From the NCBI RefSeq assembly GCF_025137375.1, contig NZ_CP073720.1:8890501-8954500 (forward strand): 64,000 nucleotides of DNA. The letters are read 5' to 3'. A model generated the notes under the pieces. It did not search any database, was not told the DNA's origin, and saw nothing but the letters and a program-made list of their open reading frames with translations. Below, piece by piece: positions 27,222-34,865 of this stretch. The first letter of the stretch is position 1; every line of letters starts with the position of its first letter. This DNA is from Dactylosporangium fulvum. GTDB taxonomy: Bacteria > Actinomycetota > Actinomycetes > Mycobacteriales > Micromonosporaceae. Position numbers and translations under genes: made by a program.

Positions 27222-28096
27222 ACCTCTTCGCGTACGATTTCATGGTCCGCGCCCTGGTGGGAGCCCTCATCACCGGCGCCGCCGCCCCGGCCATCGGGAT
27301 CTACCTCGTCCAGCGCCGCCTGTCGCTGATCGGCGACGGCATCGGCCACATCGCGCTCACCGGTGTCGGCTTCGGCCTGCTGTTCCACCAGTCGCCGGTG
27401 TTCATGGCGGTGATCGCCGCCGCGCTCGGCGCCGTCGTCATCGAGCTGGTCCGCGAGCGGGGCAAAACCTCCGGGGACGTCGCCCTGGCGATGCTGTTCT
27501 ACGGCGGCATCTCCGGAGGGGTCGTGCTGGTGAACCTCTCCGACACGCAGAGCAACCGCAGCCTCGTCTCGTACCTGTTCGGCTCGCCCCTGACGACCAG
27601 CCATCAGGACCTGCAGGTGATGCTCGTCCTGGGCTGCGCCGTGCTGGCCGTGGCGGTGCTGCTGCGGCCCTGGCTGTTCGCGGTCTGCCACGACGAGGAG
27701 TACGCCAAGGTCTCCGGCCTGCCGGTCCGCACGCTCAACCTGCTGCTCGCCGTCACCACCGCCGTCACCGTCACCGTCGCCATGCGGGCCGTCGGCCTGC
27801 TGCTGGTGAGCGCGCTGATGGTCGTACCGGTGGCGACCGCGCAGCAGATCACCCGCGGGTTCAAGGTCACCATGCTGGCCGCCGTCGTCCTCGGACTGGT
27901 CGTGTCCGGTGGCGGCATATGGCTGTCCACGGTCATCAACACCGGGCCGGGCGCCACGGTGGTCCTGCTCGCGGTGGCCGGGTTCTTCGTGGTCACCGTC
28001 GCGGCCTCGGCCGTGCGGGCGGTGCGGCGCCGAACTCGTTCCCAGCCGCAGGAGAAACCTGAGAACGGTTACCGTTACGCATATGTCGACGAGTGA
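27218..28096 (+). CDS. znuB: Zinc ABC transporter permease
   Basis: A 292-residue ABC-3 family permease with about eight membrane segments. Typical landmarks are QRRLSLIGDGIGHIALTGVG, the cytoplasmic coupling loop near DEEYAKVSGLPVRTLN and MRAVGLLLVSALMVVPVATA. It forms the channel for zinc (or possibly manganese) uptake with ZnuC. The Zur box upstream supports zinc. Its last 14 bases overlap the regulator gene that follows. Confidence 0.93.
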   Translation: MNLFAYDFMVRALVGALITGAAAPAIGIYLVQRRLSLIGDGIGHIALTGVGFGLLFHQSPVFMAVIAAALGAVVIELVRERGKTSGDVALAMLFYGGISGGVVLVNLSDTQSNRSLVSYLFGSPLTTSHQDLQVMLVLGCAVLAVAVLLRPWLFAVCHDEEYAKVSGLPVRTLNLLLAVTTAVTVTVAMRAVGLLLVSALMVVPVATAQQITRGFKVTMLAAVVLGLVVSGGGIWLSTVINTGPGATVVLLAVAGFFVVTVAASAVRAVRRRTRSQPQEKPENGYRYAYVDE

Positions 28097-28373
28097 CGGC
28101 TACGAGGCGGCGGGCGAGCTGCTGCGGGCACTGTCGGCCCCGCTGCGGATCCGGATCGTGACGGAGCTCGCCGCAGGCCCCCGATGCGTGCACGAGCTGG
28201 TCGACACGCTGGGCGCGGCGCAGCCGCTGGTGTCGCAGCACCTGCGCGTCCTGCGCGGCGCCGGGGTGGTGCGCGGCGCCCGGCGCGGCCGGGAGATCGC
28301 CTACTCCCTGACCGACGAGCACATCGCGCACATCGTCGCCGACGCCGTGAGCCACGCCCGCGAAGCGAGCTAG
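28083..28373 (+). CDS. ArsR/SmtB family zinc-sensing regulator
   Basis: A 96-residue winged-helix repressor. The recognition helix region is QPLVSQHLRVLRGAGVV. The C-terminal helix carries the complete alpha-5 zinc site of SmtB: D78, H80, H91 and E94, with the spacing D-x-H-x10-H-x2-E. The alpha-3 cysteine pair of cadmium sensors is absent; a single Cys (C35) remains. It therefore probably senses zinc. It is the likely orthologue of mycobacterial SmtB (Rv2358), which also lies between glyS and uppS, but here it is co-transcribed with the zinc importer rather than with a Fur/Zur gene. Confidence 0.9.
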   Translation: MSTSDGYEAAGELLRALSAPLRIRIVTELAAGPRCVHELVDTLGAAQPLVSQHLRVLRGAGVVRGARRGREIAYSLTDEHIAHIVADAVSHAREAS

Positions 28374-28397
28374 CCACAAATACCGCAGCATGAAGTC

Positions 28398-28994
28398 GTG
28401 AAGCTCTATGCCGACCGTGCCCCCACCGCCATCCGGCAGCTCGTCACCGACGTCTTCGTCGCCGTATGGGTCTATGCCTGGATCAAGCTGGGGATGATGC
28501 TGTTCGACCTCGTCCAGAAGCTGGCCGTGCCCGGGCAGAAGCTCGAAGGCGCCGGCAACGGGCTCGCCGAGAACCTCAACTCGGCCGGAGAGAGGATCAA
28601 GGACGTGCCCGTCCTGCCGGACTCGCTGGCGGCGCCGTTCACCAGCGCCGCCGGCGCCGCCGGCTCGCTGGCCAACGCGGGGCGGGAACAGCAGGCCGTC
28701 GTCGACGACCTGGCGTGGGTGCTGTCGGTCGTACTGGTCGTGCTGCCCTTGGCGCTCGTCCTGTTCGTCTGGCTGCCGCTGCGCATCCGCTGGATCCGCC
28801 GGGCCACCTCGGCCGCGCGGCTGCGCGACGCCACCACGGGTCGTGACCTGCTGGCGCTGCGCGCCCTGGCCACCCAGCCGCTGGGCAAGCTGGTCAAGCT
28901 GGACCCGGAGATCGCCGCGCTGTGGCGCAAGGGCGACACGACCGCGGTCGAGTCCCTGGCCCGGCTGGAGCTGCGCTCGTTGGGTCTCCGCTGA
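28398..28994 (+). CDS. Two-helix membrane protein, unknown function
   Basis: A 198-residue protein starting at GTG. An N-terminal membrane helix (about 14-37) and a second (about 110-136) flank a 70-residue external loop with amphipathic, coiled-coil-like character (LEGAGNGLAENLNSAGERIK). The C-terminal cytoplasmic part is leucine- and arginine-rich. Similar proteins occur in many actinobacteria without a known role. A hairpin follows its stop. Confidence 0.72.
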   Translation: MKLYADRAPTAIRQLVTDVFVAVWVYAWIKLGMMLFDLVQKLAVPGQKLEGAGNGLAENLNSAGERIKDVPVLPDSLAAPFTSAAGAAGSLANAGREQQAVVDDLAWVLSVVLVVLPLALVLFVWLPLRIRWIRRATSAARLRDATTGRDLLALRALATQPLGKLVKLDPEIAALWRKGDTTAVESLARLELRSLGLR

Positions 28995-29009
28995 CCCTTT
29001 CCGCGCCGG

Positions 29010-29075
29010 TCTTGCAGGTGTGGTGCCTGACAAACCCGGACATCACGGGAGTGTCGAGGCACCACACCTGCAAGA
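29010..29075. terminator. Long inverted repeat with conserved loop, copy E
   Basis: Perfect 19-bp arms (TCTTGCAGGTGTGGTGCCT) flank a 28-base loop containing GACAAACCCGGACA, the same core as at 15546-15627. It lies between convergent genes, so it can act as a bidirectional terminator, but the shared loop suggests a repeat family. Confidence 0.85.
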
Positions 29076-29103
29076 TCACGCCGTAGCGGGGTGCCGTCCA
29101 GGG

Positions 29104-31032
29104 TCAGAATCGGCGGCGGACGTCCTCCGCCGCCGACGGGCCCGGCTCCCAGTCCGCGGTCCAGGCGCCCTCGGCCGGGGGCGGGATCACGCCCTCCTCC
29201 AGCGACATGTAGCGGCCCTGCAGGACCCGCTTCGCCGCGGCCACCTCGATCGAGTCGGCGTTGTCCCACAGGTCGCGGAACAGGGCCTCGACGCGCAGGG
29301 TCGCCTGGCGGCAGAACAGGTCGGCGAGCTCGACACCCTCCGGCCGCTCGGTGCGCTCGGTGCGGGCCTTCACGCACGCGGCCGACATGGCGAACAGCTC
29401 CGCGCCGATGTCGACGATCCGCCCGAGGAAGCCCTGCTTGTGCTCGAGCCTGCCCTGCCAGCGGGCCATGCCGTAGAACGTCTCGCGGGCCAGTTTGCGC
29501 GAAGCGCGCTCGACGTACCGCAGATGCGCCGCCAGCGGCCCGAACCCGCCGAACCCGCCGGGCAGCTGGCCCTTGCCCGCGACCAGGGTCGGCAGCCACT
29601 TGGCGTAGAAGCCGCCGGCCTTGCCGGCCGCCTTCGCCTTGCGGCCCAGGTCCGCGTCCGGGTCGATGATGTCGCCGGCGACCGAGAGGTGCGCGTCGAC
29701 AGCCTCGCGGGCGATCGCCAGGTGCATGATCTCCGTCGAGCCCTCGAAGATGCGGTTGATCCGCAGGTCGCGCAGGATCTGCTCGGCCGGGATCGGCCGC
29801 TCGCCGCGGGCGGCGAGGGAGTCGGCGGTCTCGTAGCCGCGGCCGCCGCGGATCTGCACCAGCTCGTCGGCGACCTTCCAGGCCAGCTCGCTGGCGTAGA
29901 GCTTGACCAGGGCCGCCTCGATGCGGATGTCGCTGCGGTCGTCGTCGGCGAGGCGGCAGGACACCTCGAGCATGGCCTCCATGCCGTAGGTCGAGCCGGC
30001 GATGAACGCGATCTTCTTCGCGATCGCCTCGTAGTTGCCGATGGGGCGGCCCATCTGGACCCGCTCGTCGGCCCACTCGCGCGCCACGCCGAGGCACCAC
30101 TTGCCGGCGCCGACACACATGGCCGGCAATGACAGCCGGCCGGTGTTCAACGTGCTCAGCGCGATGCGCAGGCCCTGGCCCTCGCCGCCGATGACGTTCT
30201 CGGCCGGCACTCGGACGTCGTGGAAGCGGGTCACGCTGTTCTCCAGGCCGCGCAGGCCCATGAACGCGTTGCGCCGCTCGATCGTCACGCCCGGCGCGTC
30301 GGCCTCGACGACAAACGCGGTGATCCCGCCGCGATGCCCCTCGCTCTTCGGCACGAGCGCCATGACCACGTAGAGGGTGGCGAGGGTGCCGTTGGTCGCC
30401 CACAGCTTCACCCCGTTGAGCAGGTAGTCACCCTCCGGTGTCGGTACGGCCGAGGTCCGCAGGTTCGCCGGGTAGGAGCCGACCTCCGGCTCGGTCAGCA
30501 GGAACGCCGACACCTCACCGGCGGCCAGCCGGGGCAGGAACCGCTGCTTCTGCTCGTCGGTGCCGACGAGCTTGAGCGGCTGCGGCACCCCGATGGACTG
30601 GTGCGCCGACAGCAGCGCGCCGATCGCCGGGCTCACGGATCCGGCGAGCATCAGGGCGCGGCAGTAGTCCAGGTTGGTGAGGCCGAGCCCGCCGTACTTC
30701 TCGTCGATCTTCATGCCGTACGCGCCGAGCTCCCCCAGGGAGCGCAGCACCTCGTCCGGGATGCGGGCGTCGCGCTCGATCTGCTGTCCGTCGACCTCCG
30801 CGGACAGGAACGCGTCGAGCTTGGACCGGAACTCCGCACCCTGCGCCAGGCGGTCGGCGTCGAGGGCGGGCAGCGGGTCGATCAGGTCGAGACGGAAGCG
30901 CCCGAGGAACAGCTCCTTGCCGAAGCTGGGCTTGCGCCACTCGGACTCGCGGTTGGCCTCGATCACCTTGCGGGCCTCGCGCTCGGTGTGGACTGCGTGG
31001 GTCGGAACCTGCGTAGCGTCGGTGGTCGCCAT
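29104..31032 (-). CDS. Acyl-CoA dehydrogenase, long (VLCAD/ACAD9-like) form
   Basis: A 642-residue flavoenzyme that oxidises acyl-CoA to enoyl-CoA. The N-terminal helical domain (AYGMKIDEKYGGLGLTNLDY), FAD/substrate region (SAFLLTEPEVGS, GVKLWATNG) and C-terminal helices (QIRGGRGYETADSL) are clear; the catalytic base is the Glu in NRIFEGSTEIMH. A further 180-residue C-terminal extension, as in very-long-chain enzymes, follows. The strict ribosome context is a good ATG near GGGG. Electron acceptor and chain-length preference are not determined. Confidence 0.93.
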   Translation of the reverse strand: MATTDATQVPTHAVHTEREARKVIEANRESEWRKPSFGKELFLGRFRLDLIDPLPALDADRLAQGAEFRSKLDAFLSAEVDGQQIERDARIPDEVLRSLGELGAYGMKIDEKYGGLGLTNLDYCRALMLAGSVSPAIGALLSAHQSIGVPQPLKLVGTDEQKQRFLPRLAAGEVSAFLLTEPEVGSYPANLRTSAVPTPEGDYLLNGVKLWATNGTLATLYVVMALVPKSEGHRGGITAFVVEADAPGVTIERRNAFMGLRGLENSVTRFHDVRVPAENVIGGEGQGLRIALSTLNTGRLSLPAMCVGAGKWCLGVAREWADERVQMGRPIGNYEAIAKKIAFIAGSTYGMEAMLEVSCRLADDDRSDIRIEAALVKLYASELAWKVADELVQIRGGRGYETADSLAARGERPIPAEQILRDLRINRIFEGSTEIMHLAIAREAVDAHLSVAGDIIDPDADLGRKAKAAGKAGGFYAKWLPTLVAGKGQLPGGFGGFGPLAAHLRYVERASRKLARETFYGMARWQGRLEHKQGFLGRIVDIGAELFAMSAACVKARTERTERPEGVELADLFCRQATLRVEALFRDLWDNADSIEVAAAKRVLQGRYMSLEEGVIPPPAEGAWTADWEPGPSAAEDVRRRF

Positions 31033-31071
31033 GCCAACCCCCCAGGTAGACGGGCTATACGAGTCAGGTTA

Positions 31072-31914
31072 TTACCCGTCGGTAGCCTGCGCTATGCATC
31101 GAGCCACGATGGCATCGGCCACAGCCTGCGGAGCCTGGTCGGGGATCCAGTGGCTGATCCCCGCAAGTGGTACGAACCGGTAGTCGGCCGCCACGTGGGA
31201 CGCGCACGCGCGGGCCGCCGTCGAGCCGATCGCCAGGTCGCCGTCGCTCCAGACGTACGTCGTCGGTACCCGCACCGAACCGAGCCCCAGCAGGTCGAGT
31301 TTGTTCATCGCGCGGTACCAGTTCAGCGCCGCGGTCAGGGCGCCCGGCTCCAGCAGCGGCCGGACGTAGGTGTCGACACCCTCGTCGGTGAGCCCGGACC
31401 CGGCGAAGACCGCCCGCAGCCGCCGCGCGTCGTCCTCCAGCAGGAGGGTCTCGGCCTTGCCCACCTGCCGGAACAGCTTGATGTAGGCAGACCGCTCGCG
31501 CTGGTCGGGATCGGTCGCGTAGGCGCGTGCGGTCGCATGCGGATGCGGCACGGACACCGCGGTCAACGTGCGCACGCGGGCGGGATGCCGCAGCGCAACG
31601 TGCCAGGCGCAGATGGCGCCCCAGTCGTGTCCCACAAGATGTACCGAATCAAGCTCCAAGGCATCGAGAACAGCCACGACGTCGAGGGCGCACTCGGTGA
31701 TCCGGTAGGCGTCGACCGGCTCCGGACGGGCGCCGGGCGAGGTGCCCCGCTGGTCGAGGGCGTACGTGCGCAGGCCGGCCCGGTGCAGCAGCGGCGCGAC
31801 CGCCGACCACTCACCGCTGTGCTGCGGGAAGCCGTGCAGCAGCAGCACGGGCGGGCCGTCCTCAGGTCCGCCGGGGAACACGTCGAACACGAGCGAGCGC
31901 GCCGTGATTTTCAT
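31072..31914 (-). CDS. Alpha/beta hydrolase, epoxide hydrolase-like
   Basis: A 280-residue alpha/beta hydrolase. The HGFPQH oxyanion motif and the nucleophile elbow GHDWGA, in which the nucleophile is aspartate, are those of epoxide hydrolases and haloalkane dehalogenases. The C-terminal histidine lies in LAGISHWIPDQAPQ. Cap-domain residues between are less conserved. The substrate is unknown. It is transcribed leftwards in the same direction as the acyl-CoA dehydrogenase, 39 bases away, and divergently from the thiamine-riboswitch operon. Confidence 0.87.
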   Translation of the reverse strand: MKITARSLVFDVFPGGPEDGPPVLLLHGFPQHSGEWSAVAPLLHRAGLRTYALDQRGTSPGARPEPVDAYRITECALDVVAVLDALELDSVHLVGHDWGAICAWHVALRHPARVRTLTAVSVPHPHATARAYATDPDQRERSAYIKLFRQVGKAETLLLEDDARRLRAVFAGSGLTDEGVDTYVRPLLEPGALTAALNWYRAMNKLDLLGLGSVRVPTTYVWSDGDLAIGSTAARACASHVAADYRFVPLAGISHWIPDQAPQAVADAIVARCIAQATDG

Positions 31915-31972
31915 GACCTGAGACTACGAGGGCCGGACATTCACTGTTACCGTCAGAAAACAACTTCACATC

Positions 31973-32069
<97 letters not shown>

Positions 32070-32153
32070 GGTCACCTCCAGCCGCCACGTCCGTCTACGG
32101 GCGTGGCGTCGCGTCTCCTTCTGGTTCACCTGCGAACTGGGAGGCATCGTCCA

Positions 32154-32735
32154 ATGCAGACCGCAACACCGACCCGTTGGCGCACCGTCGACATCGTCGT
32201 CGCGTCGATCATCGCCGTGGCGTTCGCCGCCGTGTTCTACGCCTGGAACAACCTCTGGAACGCCCTCGACGGCTGGGCGCTGCCCTGGCGCGCCGTCATC
32301 TACGGCATCTGGCTGGTGCCGGGCGTCCTCGGGCCGCTGGTCATCCGCAAGCCCGGCGCCGGCCTCTACACCGAGGTCGTCGCGGCCTCGGTCTCCGCAC
32401 TGTTCGGCTCCGCGTGGGGACTCACCGTCGTGGTGTCCGGCCTGGTCCAGGGCATCGGCGGCGAGTTCGGCTTCGCACTGACCGGCTACCGCAGCTACCG
32501 CCTCGGCAACGCGCTGCTCGCCGGCGCGCTGGCCGGCGGCGGCGCCGCGCTGTTCGACCTCGCGGTCTACTACGGCGACACGTTCACCGCCGCCCAGAAG
32601 TGGACCTACGCCGGGCTCGTCGTGGCCAGCGGCGCGATCGTGGCCGGCGCGGGCAGCTGGGCCCTCCAGCGCTCGCTGACCGCGACCGGTGTGCTGGACC
32701 GGTTCCCGTCGGGCCGGGAGCGAGTGGCCGTCTGA
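32154..32735 (+). CDS. ykoE: ECF transporter substrate-binding component YkoE (HMP/thiamine precursor)
   Basis: A 193-residue S-component with about five membrane helices, starting at ATG nine or ten bases after GGGAGG. YkoE proteins bind the thiamine precursor hydroxymethylpyrimidine (or thiamine). The family pattern AFAAVFYAWNNLWNAL and GIGGEFGFALTGYRSYRL is recognisable. The upstream TPP riboswitch and downstream ATPase and T-component confirm the role. Its TGA overlaps a CTG that starts the next gene. Confidence 0.92.
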   Translation: MQTATPTRWRTVDIVVASIIAVAFAAVFYAWNNLWNALDGWALPWRAVIYGIWLVPGVLGPLVIRKPGAGLYTEVVAASVSALFGSAWGLTVVVSGLVQGIGGEFGFALTGYRSYRLGNALLAGALAGGGAALFDLAVYYGDTFTAAQKWTYAGLVVASGAIVAGAGSWALQRSLTATGVLDRFPSGRERVAV

Positions 32736-34054
32736 GCACCGTCGAGTTCCAGGACTTCGGCTGGCGGCACGCCGGGCGCAAGGCCTGGGCCGTTCGCCAC
32801 GTCGACCTGCGGATCGAGCACGGCGAGCGGGTGTTGCTGCTCGGCGCCTCCGGCGCCGGGAAGAGCACCCTGCTCGCCGCGCTGGCCGGCCTGCTCGCCG
32901 AGGACTCCGGCGAGCAGGAGGGCCGCGTCCTGATCGACGGCCGTCCCGCGCGGGAGATGCGCGGTGACATCGGCATCGTGTTCCAGGATCCGCAGACGCA
33001 GCTGGTGATGAGCCGCGCCGGTGACGACGTCGCCTTCGGCCTGGAGAACCGCGGTGTGCCGCCCGCGGAGATCTGGCCGCGGGTCGACGCGGCGCTGGCG
33101 GCCGTCGGCTTCCCGTACGGCCGGGACCGCGACACGTCGGCCCTCTCCGGCGGCGAGCAGCAGCGGCTCGCGATCGCCGGCGTCCTCGCGCTGCGCCCCG
33201 GCCTGCTGCTGCTCGACGAGCCGACCGCCAACCTCGACCCGGACGGCGCGCAGCTCGTGCGGACCGCGCTCGCCAAGGCGCTGCAGGACGTCGACGCCAC
33301 GCTCGTGCTCGTCGAGCACCGCGTGGACGAGGCCCTCCCGCTGGTCGACCGGACCGTCGTGGTCGGCGACGAGTCCGACGCGGTGTGGGTGCCGGGCGCG
33401 TCCCTGCCCGACCGCAGGGCGACCGCCCCGGCCGGCGACGCGCTCCTCACGACCGAGCGGCTCGCCCTCCCCCACGACGTCCTCGACACGACCGTGCACG
33501 CCGGCCAGGCCCTGGTCGTCGAAGGGCCGAACGGCGCCGGCAAGTCGACCCTGGCCCAGCTGCTCGGCGGCCTTACGAGGCCGAAGTCCGGACGTGTCGT
33601 CGCCAGTCGTACGCTGGCCGGCCCCGACGCCGCCGAACCGCCGCACCGGTGGCGGGCCGCGAAGCTCGCGGGCCGGATCGGCTCGGTGTTCCAGAATCCG
33701 GAGCACCAGTTCGTCACCGACACCGTCCGCGGCGAACTGGCTCTGGGCGGCGCCTCGCAGTCCACTGTGGACGAGCTACTCACCCGGCTGCGGCTCGACC
33801 GGCTGGCCCCGGCCAACCCCTACACGCTCTCCGGCGGCGAGCAGCGCCGGCTCAGCGTCGCGACCGCCCTGGCCAGCGCCCCGGCGCTGCTGATCCTCGA
33901 CGAGCCGACGTTCGGCCAGGACCTGCGCACCTGGCGCGAGCTGGTCGACCTGCTCGCCGACCTGCGTGACGAGGGCCGCGGCCTGGTCCTGGTCACCCAC
34001 GACCCACAACTCGTCGAGGCGATCGGCGACCGGCGGCTGGTGCTGCGGAAATGA
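32732..34054 (+). CDS. ykoD: ECF transporter dual ATPase YkoD, CTG start
   Basis: A 440-residue protein with two fused ABC ATPase domains. Walker A motifs are GASGAGKST (38-46) and GPNGAGKST (265-273); signatures LSGGEQQR and LSGGEQRR; Walker B LLLLDEP and LLILDEP. It energises the YkoE/YkoC uptake module. The frame has no ATG, GTG or TTG near the conserved N-terminus (STVEFQDFGWRH); the best start is a CTG overlapping the ykoE stop as CTGA, eleven bases after GGGAG. A CTG start is rare. Confidence 0.92.
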   Translation: MSTVEFQDFGWRHAGRKAWAVRHVDLRIEHGERVLLLGASGAGKSTLLAALAGLLAEDSGEQEGRVLIDGRPAREMRGDIGIVFQDPQTQLVMSRAGDDVAFGLENRGVPPAEIWPRVDAALAAVGFPYGRDRDTSALSGGEQQRLAIAGVLALRPGLLLLDEPTANLDPDGAQLVRTALAKALQDVDATLVLVEHRVDEALPLVDRTVVVGDESDAVWVPGASLPDRRATAPAGDALLTTERLALPHDVLDTTVHAGQALVVEGPNGAGKSTLAQLLGGLTRPKSGRVVASRTLAGPDAAEPPHRWRAAKLAGRIGSVFQNPEHQFVTDTVRGELALGGASQSTVDELLTRLRLDRLAPANPYTLSGGEQRRLSVATALASAPALLILDEPTFGQDLRTWRELVDLLADLRDEGRGLVLVTHDPQLVEAIGDRRLVLRK

Positions 34055-34788
34055 CCACCTGGCTTGCCAAGCGGAACGCGACCGCGAAGCTGCTCGCCGC
34101 GACGCTGCTGACCGCGGCCGTGCTGACCACGGTCGACCCGCTCGTCACCGCGGTCGCGATCGCGGCCGAGCTCGCGCTGCTGCCGTTCACCGGCGTGCCC
34201 GCCGGGGTGCTGTGGCGCCGCGGCTGGCCGATCCTGGCCTCGGCCACGGGCATCTTCCTGTTCACGGTGCTGCTCGGCGCGAAGGACAGCCCGGTGCTCG
34301 CCCACGTCGCCGGGCTCGACGTCCGGGAGAACGCGGCCGGCTACGCACTGCGGCTCGTCGCCGTCGGCCTCCCCGGGTTCATCGTGTTCGCGACGATCGA
34401 CCCGACCGACCTCGCCGACTCCCTCATCGCCCACCTGAAGGTGTCGCCCCGGTTCGCCATCGGCGCGCTCGCCGCATTTCGGCTGGTGCCGCTGCTCGCC
34501 GACGAGTACCGCCTGCTCGGCCTCGCCCGCAGGGCGCGCGGCATCGACGCGGGCTGGCATCCCGTACGACGGCTGCGGTTGTTCTTCTCCACCCTGTTCG
34601 GCCTGCTCGTGGCGGCGATCCGGCGCGGGATCCGGCTGGCGACGGCGATGGAGGCGCGCGGCTTCGACCGGGACACCCCGCGCACTACCGCCCGGCCGAC
34701 GCGTTTCGGCTGGTCGGACGCATTGGTGGTGGTCGTTGGCGTGATCCTCGCCGCCGTCGTGATCATGCTGAAGTTCGTGCACACATAG
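34051..34788 (+). CDS. ykoC: ECF transporter transmembrane (T) component YkoC
   Basis: A 245-residue CbiQ-type T-component with about five membrane segments and the coupling-helix arginine motifs, including LARRARGIDAG and MEARGFDRD (the family A-R-G signature) that dock into the ATPases. Its ATG overlaps the ykoD stop (ATGA). With YkoE and YkoD it forms the energised HMP/thiamine uptake complex. Confidence 0.93.
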   Translation: MTTWLAKRNATAKLLAATLLTAAVLTTVDPLVTAVAIAAELALLPFTGVPAGVLWRRGWPILASATGIFLFTVLLGAKDSPVLAHVAGLDVRENAAGYALRLVAVGLPGFIVFATIDPTDLADSLIAHLKVSPRFAIGALAAFRLVPLLADEYRLLGLARRARGIDAGWHPVRRLRLFFSTLFGLLVAAIRRGIRLATAMEARGFDRDTPRTTARPTRFGWSDALVVVVGVILAAVVIMLKFVHT

Positions 34789-34865
34789 GCAGACGGCTAC
34801 CTGTTGTTCGCCCGGAAGGTCGAGATTCCCCGGTGAGGACCATCGACTCTGAACGGAGCGGCTTC

